A stretch of DNA of 64,000 nucleotides from Gambelia wislizenii (Eukaryota > Chordata > Lepidosauria > Squamata > Crotaphytidae), in assembly GCA_030847615.1 (NCBI GenBank), contig JAUMIR010000004.1:70401001-70465000 (forward strand). The letters are read 5' to 3'. Below the pieces are notes generated by a model. It did no database searches, was not told the origin of the DNA, and saw only the letters and a program-made list of their open reading frames with translations. The position numbers and the translations under genes are program-made. The first letter of the stretch is position 1; each line of letters starts with the position of its first letter. Below are positions 10,620 to 22,369 of the stretch, piece after piece.

Positions 10620-11174
10620 GGAGTCTACTGTCTAAATGAAGGGAAGTATTAGTGCCATTCTATTCTGCTTTGGTCAGACTTCACCTGGAATACTGTGTCC
10701 AGTTCCAGAAGGATGTTGACAAGCTGGAATGTGTCCAGAGCAGGGCGACCAAAATGATGGGAGGTCTGGAAGCCATGCCTTATGAAGAGTGGCTTAGGGA
10801 CCTAGGTATGTTTAGCCTGGAGAAGAGAAGATTGAGAGGGGACATGATAGCCGTGTTTAAATATTTGAAGGGATGTCATACTGAGGATGGAGCAGGCTTG
10901 TTTTCTGCTGCTCTGGACACTAGGACATGGAGCAATGGGTTCAAACTACAGGAAAAGAGATTCTACCTAAACATTAGGAAGAACTTCCAGACACTAAGAG
11001 CTGTTCAGCAGTGGAATGCACTGCCTCAGAGTGTGGTGGAGTCTTCTTCTTTGGAGGTTTTTAAAAAGAGGCTGGATGGCCTTCTTTCGGGAATACTTTG
11101 ATTGTGTATTCATGTATGGCAGGGGGTTGGACTAGATGACCTATGTGGTCTCTTCCAGCTCTATGATTCTATGA
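10620..11174 (+). mobile_element. CR1 LINE 3' end fragment
   Basis: 5'-truncated CR1 copy matching the last 550 bases of the CR1 at 39.4-43.3 kb, starting near the segment 'gtcagacttcacctgg' and ending in CTATGATTCTATGA. Residues 10652-11101 form an open frame through the C-terminal region of ORF2. That frame is kept by chance and has no start of its own. Confidence 0.88.
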
Positions 11175-11184
11175 CCTAAACCCC

Positions 11185-11400
11185 CTAAAGGCACAAGATC
11201 CTGTCTAATCTTGAAAGCTTAACAGGGTCAGCCATGGTTAGAACTTTGATACAAGACCGCCAATGAATACCAGGTGCTGCAGGCTATAGTTCAGAGAAAG
11301 TAACTGGCAAAACCACCTCTGGGTATTCCTTGCTCAAGAAAACTCCATGAAATTCATGGGGTTGCCATAAGTCAACAGGCAATTGAAGGTGCGCAGCCAC
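11185..11400 (+). mobile_element. 5S rRNA-derived SINE
   Basis: Forward copy whose head resembles the 3' two-thirds of 5S rRNA: 'gtctaatcttgaaagcttaa', 'cagggtcagccatggttag', then 'ataccaggtgctgcaggct'. A tail with 'ggttgccataagtcaacagg' follows. It is diverged and is not a 5S gene. Confidence 0.82.
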
Positions 11401-12090
11401 ACACACAGAAGTCATCATATGTGACAATCTGTACACAAGTCACATGCTATATGTGTGCAACCAAGAAATTCTTATTTGAACTGGCCTTAAGCCTGAAGGT
11501 CAATCAAGTTTAAATGAGCCTTAAACCTATGCTTAATGTAGAAACGCATAGACACAGTATTATTTTTAGAGATATTGCTTGAAAAACAACTGCCAAATGC
11601 TAGTGATGTGTCAGCAACAGGCCCAAGCACAACACCTCTGGGACACAAAAAGAGCACATCAGGGGATAAAGATGCAGATGCTAGCAACAGATACACAGGA
11701 AATGGGAGCTGTGCCAAGACTGGAACTCTATGTGTGCTCCATAGAATTAACAAAAAGCTACCTCCTACCCTTGTTTGGCGTAAGAGCACGTCAAGGAGTT
11801 AAACATTAATTGTTATTTGTAGGCTCTTAAGGACAATATAAAGGTCTGTGCTATTTATAAGAGACGGGCAGAGGAGTAAAGAGCAAGTTTTGTTCTCTAA
11901 TTATATTGGCGATTATGGAAATACTTTCTTACGTACTTCCAGCAACCATTGCAGTAATTTGTTCTATGCACCACTGCACTGCTGTCATGGGTCTGGTCAT
12001 AAAAAGAAGGGGGGAACTGCTTGCTAGCTATTATTTTACTCAGTGACCCATTCTCTATTGGCCTTAAGAGTCACCAAAAGATGCCACTAT
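11401..12090. other. No gene seen
   Basis: AT-rich, no clear repeat. Overlapping short frames at 11487-11809 lie on both strands and match nothing known to me. Confidence 0.45.
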
Positions 12091-12317
12091 TGTGTGCTTT
12101 CCAGTTGTTTCTGACTTATGGGGACCTTAAGCCAAACCTATCATGGGGTTTTCTTGGCAAGATTTGTTCAAGGGTGTTTGCCATTGCCTTTCTCTGAGGC
12201 TAAAAGAGTGTGACTTTTCCAAGATCACACAGTGGGTTTCCATTGCTGAGCAGGGATTCAAACCTTGGTCTTCAGAGTTGTAGTCTAACACTCAAACCGC
12301 TAAACCACACTGGCTCA
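12091..12317 (-). mobile_element. Sauria-type SINE
   Basis: Full-length reverse copy: tail 'cagttgtttctgacttatgg', body 'ttttcttggcaagatttgtt', head complement 'ccgctaaaccacactggctc'. Confidence 0.9.
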
Positions 12318-12597
12318 CAAGATGCCATAAAGCTAGAAATTTCAAATGTTCTTTAGGATTTCAGGAATTTCTGTGTTAGATGCTTAGCATAAATCAACAC
12401 TCACTGGAGGCACTGGGATCATGAGGAAGCCTAGTGTAATCTGGAGAATACATATGTATCCTTTGGCCTAAGGGAAGCTCAGTGGAAGATCACATGCTTT
12501 GCATGCAGAAGGTACTATGTATGATTCTGGATATCTCCAAGGAGAGCAGACCCTTCCCCAACACACTTTAAGCCTTAGAGAGCTGCTGTGTAAACCA

Positions 12598-12735
12598 AGA
12601 GTGAACAACCTGCTATCCTTCAGATATTGCTAAACTGCCACTCCCATCATCACTCACCACTGGCTATGCTAGCTAGGGCTGATAGGAGTTGCAATCCAAC
12701 AACTTCTGGAGGGTTAAATGATTTCCACCCCATGT
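12598..12735. mobile_element. hAT-like MITE
   Basis: Inverted halves 'ctgccactcccatcatcact' and 'gataggagttgcaatccaac'; the same family as at 10.2 kb. Confidence 0.7.
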
Positions 12736-13508
12736 GCAGAGGGTCCTGAACTAGTAGTCTGTACAAAGATGTTGCAATCTGTACACTGTAAACATTAAGT
12801 TACAGGTAGTAAAGGGTCAATAAGTTGGCCAATGCAGCTAAATACTTCCAAAATAAATCAGAGAGGGATCTTGCTTACATATTGATGACTGACATCAAGT
12901 GGCAAGATAGGTCAGAAAATAAAAGTACCACTAGGAAGCATCAGTACAGTAGAGTTCAGACACTAGAAATAAGTGATGATAGAAAGGAACTTCCTCCACT
13001 TTCTACTGACCACTAAGTGGCTGAGGATAATTGCCTGTCCACACATTGCCACATGTATGGGGATCTACTACACTGGGTAGAAAATGGGCATGGATTCTCA
13101 CATTTCCCATTGCTTTGAGATCTGTCCTAGGAGGTAACCATTCAGGAGTATAGGCTTCTCTACACACACACACTGCTAAATGAATATAATTCCTACTAAG
13201 ATGACCACTGCTGCCTTAGACAATACTATCAAGACAGCTTGGCTAGAGGAATTCTGAACACCAACATCATACTAGCCATGGCAATGCTAACAGTGTTCCA
13301 ACATAGACACTTGGGACAAATAACTATAAAGGTGTACTGGATCAGTGCCCTGCTTATACGAGGCATCCAACTGGCCTTTGGGAAACTGAACATTAAACCA
13401 GAATGTCAGTGCATGGGCCAAGGCCTGACAGAATTTCACAGGACAGAACATGGCTACCATGGCTATTGAAAAGCTGTATGATGTAACATGAGGCAAAAGT
13501 TATTGCAC
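12736..13508. other. No gene seen
   Basis: Leads up to the possible solo LTR. It may belong to the same retroelement, but no gag, protease or reverse transcriptase motif is visible. Confidence 0.4.
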
Positions 13509-13789
13509 TGTTATAGACATGGACTGTCATCACTACATCACACGGGACACACCCAGGATGACTCAGCACGTCTGATGCAACCATACCATGGGCAATGTAT
13601 ATAAATGGACGTAGCCTATGTTCCTTGTAGGGAGTTATTGTTGGAGTTGTGGCCGGAGGTTCTGTCAAATCATTCAGTAAATAGATAGCTATGAGTTTGT
13701 ATATACTCTGTAAGTAAAGTTCTGTAAATAAAGCTCTGAGGCTCAGAGTTATTCCTTGGCACCTTGCACACTGCAAGGAGGGAACAGCT
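13509..13789 (+). mobile_element. Possible solo LTR
   Basis: About 280 bases starting TGTTATAG and ending GGGAACA. It has a TATA-like 'gtatataaatgg' near 13597 and AATAAA near 13727, followed by a short 3' segment. This order (TATA, then AATAAA) is typical of LTRs. No matching second LTR or clean target duplication was seen. Confidence 0.4.
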
Positions 13790-14642
13790 CTGGAGAATCC
13801 AGCTGAGAGGGACTAGGGGAATGCATGCATGCGCTGACATGGAAGAGCTTTTGAAACTTTTACAGAGTTTCTAATCTCACTGAAGGTTGTAGTTTTTAAC
13901 ACACCCTCTTAGAAACCTGCACAGAACTTTCCATTTTAGCAAAACCAATCAAAACCTAAACATTTTCAAAAACTTTTACAAAAACATGCTTCAGAATTCA
14001 AGAAAGAGAGGGAAACTAAATTCAACAACTGCAGTAGTCCTAAGTGTATCCAGCAGTTCCTTTTCTCAGTGTTAATGGCGGCTCCATCAGTGGGAGAAAG
14101 AATGAGCCAATTTTTTAAATGGAAGCCTAGAGTGTGAAACAGGAAGAGGTTGAAGCTAGGGGGGGGGGAACCCTAAGAACAGCACAGCTGGGATGGAAAT
14201 AGTGAGGTAGCTGATGCGTGTGTGTGTCAAAATGAGGGCGTTGTCCACCCACAAAATAAGAGTTCTACCCTCCCCATGAAATTTTCCTTCAGTTTCCAAA
14301 TTTCTACCATTGCTGAGAGTGAAACGTCAGAAATCATTCACACCTATAACTCTTTGATTTGCTACATTCATATTCCCCTGGCAACTTTGCCTGCCCCCTT
14401 TCTGCAGATGACTAAATGATATACTGTACAGTATTTCTAAATGCTCAACTGAAGTTTTAAGTTGCTGCAATACTAATAATTTGAGACTGAAGGAAAATGT
14501 CATTTTGGGAGGCAGAACCCCTATGGAGGGCCAATGCCTTCATTTTGCTGCCCCAGAGCTAAGCCCTACATGGAAGAAGACATGGGAGAGCAGTGTTTAT
14601 GTGTGTGTGTGTTTAAGTCACTAACATGCAGAAAATATAGTA
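13790..14642. other. No gene seen
   Basis: Unique-looking sequence with a G run at 14160-14169 and a short (TG)n near 14219. Confidence 0.5.
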
Positions 14643-14928
14643 CCAGTGTCTCCCTCCCCGTACACACGGGACTGGTACCTGCAGTTTCAATTATCTGCCA
14701 TCTGAAAAATATGGTCTCTCTAGCATTTCCTAGGTCCTCCAGCGTGACTCTATGGTAACGTCCAGTGGAAGTTACAACAGAGTTGCACTGGAGCTGCCTA
14801 GAGAGGCATCTTCTCTAGGCATTTCCTAAGTCCTCAAGCGCAATTCTATGCGGTTTGCTATTACCCGCAGTTTCAAGTATTTGCAATAAGTCTTGGAATG
14901 TATCCCTGTGGATATGGAGGGGACTTGT
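14643..14928. mobile_element. Tigger-type MITE, worn
   Basis: Ends 'cagtgtctccctccccgtac' and 'tgtggatatggaggggactt', with TA on both sides. The interior has a near-repeat around 'cattccta.gtcctc.agcg' in two places. Confidence 0.65.
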
Positions 14929-14934
14929 ATTTTG

Positions 14935-15126
14935 TTTTGTTTTTGTTTCTTTAAAAAAAACTGCTATGTTTTTAAAACTGTTTTAAAGTCTATTGACAAC
15001 TTAATTATATTTTAACCTTCATATGTTTTTAGTGATGTGAACTTTTACCTGCATCTGTTTTAAATCTGTAAGCCATCTTGTGTTCCAGGATGGGGAAAAA
15101 ACTGCGATAATAAATAAATAAATGAT
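14935..15126 (+). repeat. 3' end of an old SINE/LINE with AATAA tail
   Basis: 'tctgtaagccatcttgtgtt' and 'gataataaataaataaatga' match the common ending of old vertebrate SINE/L2-type elements. The start is not clear. Confidence 0.5.
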
Positions 15127-16239
15127 AGTTGGGGTGAGGGATTAACTCAGTTGGAGTAACAGTGGGTGCATTGATATTTTCAGAGGAAAAGGAAAAAGAA
15201 AAAACATGGAGCATTAAACCACGGAGACAGGTTTCAGCGTTTGCAGCAACCCAATTCAAGACCCATCTGAAGACATTCTGTATGTTAAATAACCTTGGAG
15301 ACACTGGCTGGGGAAATATTGCAAAAATAAACCCCTTATTGTTTCTCCAACAGTCAAGTCAGCCTCAGACCATTTAGAGGACAGCAGCCAATGGGAAGAT
15401 GAAGATCAACAACCAGATTTCTCATGCATAGTAAAAAATAATCACACCAGATCACCACACACGACCCTAAATAACTCAGCAGGGCAATAAGGACTGATGA
15501 CACAGAAAGCAACATTCCTAGCACTTACTAACATCTGGAAGAAAATTGTATTATCTGTGCAGCCTACATTATGATGAAATTTCAGTACATGAATGCACTC
15601 AGTCATAAAGTATTAAATGTTAAATCTAGTGACTAGGGTGGGGTTGAACTTGTTAGCTAATGTCTCTGCCTTTCAACATGAGAGGCACTGTTTTTAGTTG
15701 CATATTGTTGACTGGGTCAACAAGAAGGGCACAGAGACAGATAGACAGATGAGGAGCATATCGCCAAGTTTTGTAACAGCACATTGTGTCTCAACCCAAT
15801 TGAATTAAATTGCCCCTTCTTCCAACCCAGCGTCTAAAGTATCGTGGGATTTAGATGAGATTCTCTTGTACTCTTTTTAGATTGTGCATCTTCCAAGAAA
15901 AGTTTGAATACTGGATTCCTGATGAGTCAAAAACAAAGCGGACAATAAAAATAATGGAACCTTTTATGATGATCTAAATTATCACATGAACTACAAGCCA
16001 GAATTTCTGTGATTTTTTTGTCAATGCTTTGTGAATACTTGGGGTATGCAGCTGTTAGTTTAAGGATGTGCCTTTTAGCAATACATTTGCAACAAGGAGC
16101 AACTGCAGTTTTGGGGTTGTCATCTAAAAAAGGAGCTTTCTCAAGCTTCAGATGAAGAGTCTCTGGTAACCGATAGATACTTGGTTAGGATCTAAAAAAG
16201 GAGTGGGCCCCTTCTAGGGGTTGGGGACATCATTATTCC
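15127..16239. other. No gene seen
   Basis: AT-rich, mostly unique. A short worn repeat around 16085-16200 carries the phrase 'ctaaaaaaggagct' twice. Confidence 0.45.
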
Positions 16240-16640
16240 CCCCAGGAGACATTAGAGGACTGTACTCCACTGAATTTTTTGCCTCCAACTTTCATCATGT
16301 ATTTGGCTCTCTGGGATGTTATCTAGATGGGGGGGGGGGGATCCTGTTGGAAAGCAAGAGGAATACCTTTTGTCCAGATGAGCTCCCACAGGAATTCACC
16401 ATATTCGAAAAGAGGGGGGGGCAAAAACTCCAGGGACTTCACAATAACAACCTTCATGGAAATGTGCGTTCCAGCCCATTTGAACAACTGATTCAAATTT
16501 GGGCACATCCTGGAAGTGCTATTGGTTGGACATGCATGGGGGTGACCTTGCCAGCGATGAAATGGCCAGAGCCGTCATTGTTGATTTCCACTGAAGTGAC
16601 CGTGCACTATTTTTGAGTGGCAGAGCAAAAAAAATATTTT
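16240..16640 (+). repeat. Unnamed interspersed repeat, copy B
   Basis: Diverged relative of copies A and C: 'ccatattcgaaaagaggggg', 'gaacaactgattcaaatttg', 'attggttggacatgcatggg'. It contains a long G run near 16328 that looks slipped. Confidence 0.6.
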
Positions 16641-16929
16641 GTTTTAAGCAGAAGATTACTTTTCCACATGTCTGATTTAACAAGGGGGGAAAAGGGAAAC
16701 AACGGAGCTTTGGGGGAATAATAACACATATAATCCACTTGCGGCCACCATCTTTACTCACGGGCATGCTCCATGTGAATTTCAAACACAGATAGCTTTC
16801 CATGCCAGCAATCTTGCAAATGCATCATGGAGACAAATGAACGCTGCTGTGATAGTTAGTTAATGCACTATTTTCTGTAATTAATTCTCCCATCTAGCTG
16901 AGCCCTGGGTTACTGTAGCCCTAGGACAG

Positions 16930-17170
16930 GACTTTTTTTACTCTACATGAAATAACCTGGAAGTCACTTTCTGGATAATTTTCTGTTGGAAAAAGGGCCT
17001 CTCTAAAATGGCCCAGGATCCCCCCAAATATGCCAAAATTGCATCCTATATCCCCAAGGGGATGTTTGGGTGCCATTTAAAAAAAAAACCAGGTCCTGGA
17101 GGCACAAAAATGGCACTGGGAACACTGGTACATGTGTTCCACAGACCACACTTTCCCCACTTCTGATCTA
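16930..17170 (+). repeat. hAT-like repeat, copy 1 of 2
   Basis: 'aaatggcccagga', 'gtgccatttaaaaaaaaaac' and 'accacactttccccacttct'. The same order is found at 20799-21022. Confidence 0.55.
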
Positions 17171-18436
17171 AAAGGTCTACCTCGATCAGACTGGGTTTGT
17201 TCACATATGTAAAAAACAAAAAATTGAAGTGTCACTTATCCTTGTCAGGTGGTAATGCGCACCATGTAACTAAACAGGTCCAGGCAGCATAAATAAACAG
17301 TAGAGTGTTGTTCCTTTGGGCATAAGAATAAAGGCACAGACACAGGCTTTGTGTCTAAAATAAACTTCTATTTACTTAAGCAGAATGAAGTATATTTACA
17401 GATACTGGTATATACAGCATTCAAAAGAAAAACATCTTCCCTCTGTGGAATCCAACACAGAACATCTTCACACAGTGAGATCCTTAACAGGACTTCTTCA
17501 CATTGTGAAATCCAAAGCAGAACTGCTTAGCTCTCAACCCAGCCCTGCACCAGTCAGTATAGGGCTCAGTCAATATTGATACATTTACCCAGCTAGCTTT
17601 CTTCTGCAAATCGCCGCCAGCTAACTCTGCAGCTCTGCAGACTGCTACATCCCAGCTCTTTACAGGATAAATCTACTGTATGTCCCAATATCCTGGCAAT
17701 CCTATGGATAATGGTTGAACTAATGGTTTATGTTTCACTTGTAGAAGAGAAGACTGAGGACAGCACTCTTTGAAAACCTGAAGAACTGTTATTCTAAAGA
17801 GGGGAAAGACTTCCTTGTTCTGTCCTCCAAACTATATCAGCTTAAGTTACTAGCAGGTTTTATTTGAAAGGGATACATCTTATTGATTTTTAAGTGTTTG
17901 ATCATTTATATTCTTGAATCACACTGTAACGCTGCTTTAAAGAAGTATTAAACAAGTAGAGCATCAGTTCAACAAATAGGAACAAATTTAGTCAGCGTTC
18001 GACTCATGTTGAGAGGCAGCAATATTACAAAGGCTGGAGGGAAATGCCACCTAGAGCCATCTTCTAGGATGGCAGGTAATTATTTTACGTAAGTGTAGAA
18101 AACTCCAGAGTAAATAAATAATACACAAATTAGTTAATGATCTTTGTCTGAATCATAAGGTTGACTCTTCTATGGAGACAGCTCAAAGAAAATCACCTCC
18201 ACTCTAGCAAGCGCTTTATAGAATACAAAGCAAAAGCTATGGTCAGTGGATTAGACCCAAAGAATTAAGAAGCAACCTTCTAGTTTTAAAATACTGGATA
18301 AATACATCCCCATCTCAGAAAAAAACCTGTTGGGAAAACAAATGTATAGAAGTCTTTGTTTAACCACTCACATAAGACTGTAAAACAGCAGATGGCTCAT
18401 CAAGCGATACCTCAGGCTTTTAATAGACAGAAAGTA
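17171..18436. other. No gene seen apart from the tandem repeat at 17.4 kb
   Basis: AT-rich. 17200-17640 may be a worn retroelement end, judging by 'gaataaaggcacagacacag'. The rest looks unique. Confidence 0.4.
17430..17535 (+). repeat. Imperfect tandem repeat, about 45 bp units
   Basis: Three diverged units with the pattern 'gtggaatccaacacagaaca', 'gtgagatccttaacaggact' and 'gtgaaatccaaagcagaact'. No gene is seen. It lies in a stretch with several AATAAA-like motifs. Confidence 0.7.
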
Positions 18437-18699
18437 CAGTTGGACCCCACATCCATGGAATAATATCTACAGTTTCAGTTATCCACAGGACACAAAATAG
18501 GAGACACTAACCATAGAGTCATGCTGGAAAATGCCTAGAGAGACATCCTCTCTAAGCATCTTCTAGGTCCTCCAATGTAACTCTATGGTATGTTTTTACC
18601 AAAAGTTCTCTATCAGAATAGGGCTCACTATTATCCACAGCTTCCAGTATCCATGGTAAGCCTGGGAAACAAACCCCCATGGATACAGGGATCCAACTG
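18437..18699. mobile_element. Tigger-type MITE
   Basis: Begins CAGTTGGACCCCACATCCAT after TA and ends 'ggatacagggatccaactg' before TA. Its interior resembles the 14.6 kb copy ('tctctaagcatcttctaggt'). Confidence 0.78.
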
Positions 18700-18962
18700 T
18701 ATTCCCATGGAGGAAGAACATGCAAACTACAGGCAGGATCCAACAGTGAACCTGATGATGGAATTCCTTCTTCCCATTTCAGCCTTCAATGTGCCCCCAA
18801 GCTACTTCTAGAGGGAGTGCGAAAGGACTAGGAGGGAGTTCTGTTGCAACTGCCCGCACAGCAATGGTTTTAGCCTTATATGTAAATATCACACAGATAT
18901 ATTTTACTCTACAGATATATGGTGTACAAATGCTCAGAAGCTATGTCACAACATGTCTACAG

Positions 18963-19316
18963 AAAACAATGCACTCATCAAAGTGTTATATGTAGCAAGC
19001 TACACACTGATGATGACTTACTTCCTACAAAGGACTGCTTTCTGATTAAAAGACATGCAGACTATGAAAACAACTTCAGTACAAGTAGTATCTTGGAAGA
19101 CAAGAGCTATGGAATCATTCATTTCCCAAATATTCTGAAGAGAGAAAGGTCTATGTTCTACTGTTCCTTCAATAGCTCTAGTTCGGAGTGAGCAACTGTT
19201 GGGGATCAGGAACCTTGGAAGGCTGATCTGGGGGGCGGTTGCCCCCAAATGCTTCCTCATAGAGGCCATGGAGACAATTTTGTCATGTTTTTGGTCCTCG
19301 CTAGACTATGGCCAGG
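18963..19316 (+). repeat. 354 bp direct repeat, left copy
   Basis: Near-identical to 20445-20798, with about ten differences by eye. It begins 'aaaacaatgcactcatcaaa' and ends 'gactatggccagg'. Its right edge meets the recombinase pseudogene. The open frames inside do not match known proteins. Confidence 0.92.
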
Positions 19317-19920
19317 GGCCAATATCATATGGCATGCTGGCTCAACTGGTGAGCATACTGCCAACTGTCACTCAAGCTACGAAGCTCTGCTATTCAGCAC
19401 CGCGTACACCACAGCTTTCTTCAGGGCGCTGAGAGTTGGGGAGGTGGTCTGTTCCTCCAAGCAGGATGCATCCAGCAGGGCCCTACAGCAGAGGGATGTG
19501 GTCATCGCAGACGGGGCCATGACGTTGGGCATACGGTGATCGAAGTGCGATCAAAGCGGCCGCAGGGAATTGGTGAGCATATGGAAGGTAGAGGGTTCCT
19601 CCCCATGCCCGGTGGCTGTCATGCAGAGTTTCTTGCGGGCCAGAGGGGCAGAGAACAGCCCACTGTTCAGGTACCTGGATGGGTCCCCGCTTACAAGGTT
19701 TCAATTCACGAGCGTGCTGAAGTGTGCACTGAGAAGGATGGGGTTGCCAGCCCAGGACTTTGGTAGCCACTCATTCCAGATTGGGGCAGCTACAATGGCA
19801 GCACAAGGCGACTTGTCAGCAGAGGCAATCATGCGGCTGGGGCGATGGAAGTCCAGGGCCTATGCTGCGTATATTCGTCCAGAACGGGCGCTGACTGCAC
19901 AGCCAGGCGCCTCCATGTAG
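19317..19920 (+). pseudogene. Tyrosine recombinase of a DIRS/Ngaro/Crypton-type element, broken
   Basis: One frame from about 19380 to 19920 reads the catalytic core: AFFRALRVGEVV (first arginine), then SKCDQ (lysine region), GSHSFQIGAAT (the H-x-x-R box, with Q in place of R), and LGRWKSRAYAAYIRP (the tyrosine). A single TGA at 19537 interrupts it, and a frameshift near 19370 separates the upstream LAQLVSILPTV. Both the stop (CGA to TGA) and the R-to-Q change fit CpG decay. The enzyme would insert circular DNA. No reverse transcriptase or RNase H is nearby, so DIRS-like versus Crypton cannot be decided. Confidence 0.75.
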
Positions 19921-20444
19921 CTGTTGGGCTGCCTGTTGATGGGGAATGGTTGGCGGAAGGCAGTTTCCCATGGGGAAGCACCTTTTGTGGCGGATGGCAT
20001 GGGCTGTGGTCAAGGTAAAAAGGGGGTCTCTGTCAAGTTCAAGTTCAACTCCAAGTTCAAGTTCAAGGAGACCCCCTTCCATGGTTAATGATTTTGCTTG
20101 CAGGGGAGGAGAGAGCGTCAGGCAGGACGGCTTGGCCAATTACCTCTCTCCTCCATAGGAATCGGAAGAGTCCAATTAGCAGCCATTGACCAACATGGGT
20201 TGGGTAAATGATGGTATGACCCATGCCTAGTTGCCAACCATTTGGGCAGCCATCTGCAAGTTGTGACCATTTTATTGCCAACAACAATTATTTACTAACC
20301 TGTATTTAACCAATTTTCTGAATATGTAATCTATGCAATTGTGTAACTACTTCTTGGCATGTAATCAATACAAAAATATATACTACCTCAGGAGTATGTG
20401 TCTTATTAGGAGGGGAGAGGGGGTTTAGTACAGCTTAGAACCGC
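19921..20444 (+). other. Recombinase-element tail with TTCAAG repeats in a hairpin
   Basis: Sequence following the recombinase stop. At 20020-20078 the arms AGGGGGTCTC and GAGACCCCCT face each other around a loop made of TTCAAG hexamers (with ACTCCAAG variants). The remainder to 20444 is AT-rich and has no gene. Confidence 0.6.
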
Positions 20445-20798
20445 AAAACAATGCACTCATCAAAGTGTTATATGTGGCAAGCTACACACTGATGATGACT
20501 TACTTCCTACAAAGGACTGCTTTCTGATTAAAAGACATGTTGACTATGAAAACAACTTCAGTACAAGTAGTATCTTGGAAGACAAGAGCTATGGAACCAT
20601 TCATTTCCCAAATATTCTGAAGAGAGAAAGGTCTATGTTCTACTGTTCCTTCAATAGCTCTAGCTCAGAGTGAGCAACTGTTGGGGATCGGAACCTTGGA
20701 AGGCTGAACTGAGGGGGCGGTTGCCCCCAAATGCTCCCTCATAGAGGCCATGGAGACAATTTTGTCATGTTTTTGGTCCTCGCTAGACTATGGCCAGG
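20445..20798 (+). repeat. 354 bp direct repeat, right copy
   Basis: Second copy of 18963-19316, offset by 1482 bases. After its end the sequence changes to an unrelated hAT-like repeat, so this is a partial second unit of a tandem duplication, or one of a pair of element-borne direct repeats. Confidence 0.92.
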
Positions 20799-21022
20799 AA
20801 AGGCCTTTTTTCCCAACAGGAAGTTATCCAGAAGTGAACTTCAGAACCACTTCCTGTTGAGAAAAAAAGGACTCTCCTGGGCCTAAAATGGCCCAGGTGG
20901 GCAAAAAATATGAAGATATTGTCATGTTGACATTAAAAAAAATTAAATGGTGGCCCGGGGGCTACAAAGTCTTGCATGCCATGTGCAGCCCGATGTCCAT
21001 ACTTTCCCCACACCTGCTCTAG
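20799..21022 (+). repeat. hAT-like repeat, copy 2 of 2
   Basis: 'cctaaaatggcccaggtggg', 'gacattaaaaaaaattaaat' and 'catactttccccacacctgc'. It begins where the right 354 bp repeat ends. An inverted pair 'ttcccaacaggaagt' and 'acttcctgttgagaa' lies at its left. Confidence 0.55.
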
Positions 21023-22027
21023 TTGCTGACGTCCCCATATTGGAGCAACACTGATCATTATTATGGTTCCTGAAAAAGCAACAAAGGTATATTGCTTTCT
21101 AAGTCAACTGGTCCATAGAACATGATAAGAACCCATTAGACCACAAACCTATGTTACTACATTAAGATAAGCCATCAAAAGCAGCCTGTTCAACTGTAAG
21201 CAGAATGGTCTAGCAATGCTGGGACAGGAACAAAGCTTCCTCAATACTAATTTACCAAAAACTTGTCAAGCTTTCAAATAAGCTTTCTGTCTCTGTTCTC
21301 TACATTAAATAGAAATGGAAAAAAATGGTTGCATTATTTCAGTAAATGGGCAATATACTATGGCATCAAAAAGCATTCATCTGAAGAGCTCAAGTTCTTA
21401 CAGATTCACTTACACTCCCCAAAGCATGGAACTTCTAAGTTAAGTTACCACCATTATTACCCAAATGGCACACAAGCTAGCGGCAGTTCTAATTCTGCAG
21501 TAGTCAAGTTATCATTGGTCAGCATCACTCAGCAAGAACAGACGAAACATCAGTGGAGAAACACAGGACACTAATCAACAGCTAACAGTTTCCTGGATCT
21601 CTGAAACGAGATTTTCCATTAACTCTACTATAGGTTCCATGCTTCAAGAAACTACAGATAGATAAATAAATCAGGGAGTCCACTGCCAGGAAAGGATGGG
21701 ATCCTCCTAATGCTTCAGATTTTTGAGTCACTTGATCTACCTTGGTTGTCATTCCTCTCCTAAATTCTCATGGAACAGATGAAGTAATCCATAACTCTTT
21801 GTTATGGAGAAGTCACGGATGTTGTGGGCAGCAAGACAGCAAGGTCTCTGTACTGTATTCTGCTAACATTACACTGCCTTTCTGACTCAGAGTGAGAAAT
21901 CAAGTTACAAATTCTATAGCCCTTTCCAGGTGCATCATCCTTGCTTTTTAAAAAATGCTCTCTAAATGTATGCTCCTGTTTGTGTTGTCTAGTTTATGCC
22001 AGATTATTATGCGTGCGTGCATGCATG
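21023..22027. other. No gene seen
   Basis: AT-rich unique sequence, including a frame at 21263-21574 with no recognisable similarity. Confidence 0.5.
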
Positions 22028-22250
22028 CCTGTGCGTGTGCCTTCAAGTCATCTCTCGACTTATGGTGACGCCATGAATTTCATAGGGTTTTCTTAGGCAA
22101 GGAATACTCAAGAGATGGCTTTGCCAGTTCCTTTCTCTGAAATATAGCCTACAGCACCTGGTGTTTGTTAGTGGTCTCCCATCCAAATACTAACCCATTG
22201 CTTAGCTTCCAAAATCAAGCAGGATCTGGTGCCTTTAGGGCATTTAGGCC
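22028..22250 (-). mobile_element. 5S rRNA-derived SINE
   Basis: Reverse copy: tail 'gtgccttcaagtcatctctc', middle 'tcatagggttttcttaggca', 5S-like head complement 'agcctacagcacctggtgtt' and 'ggtctcccatccaaatac', then 'gcttagcttcc'. It is the best kept of the four copies. Confidence 0.88.
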
Positions 22251-22369
22251 TCCCAAGAGTAAAAACAGCATGTGATTGTGTTTCTCATTTACATGGCTAT
22301 GTGAACAACAAAAATTAAAGGGACAGTAACCTAGTAAGGCAGCTGACTATGTAACCTGTTTCATAATTG

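Noticed and set aside
11487..11809. Overlapping small frames on both strands
   Set aside because: No similarity to known proteins and no exon signals.
22140..22235. 5S rRNA gene
   Set aside because: Only the 3' part of 5S is present, diverged, and fused to a SINE tail.
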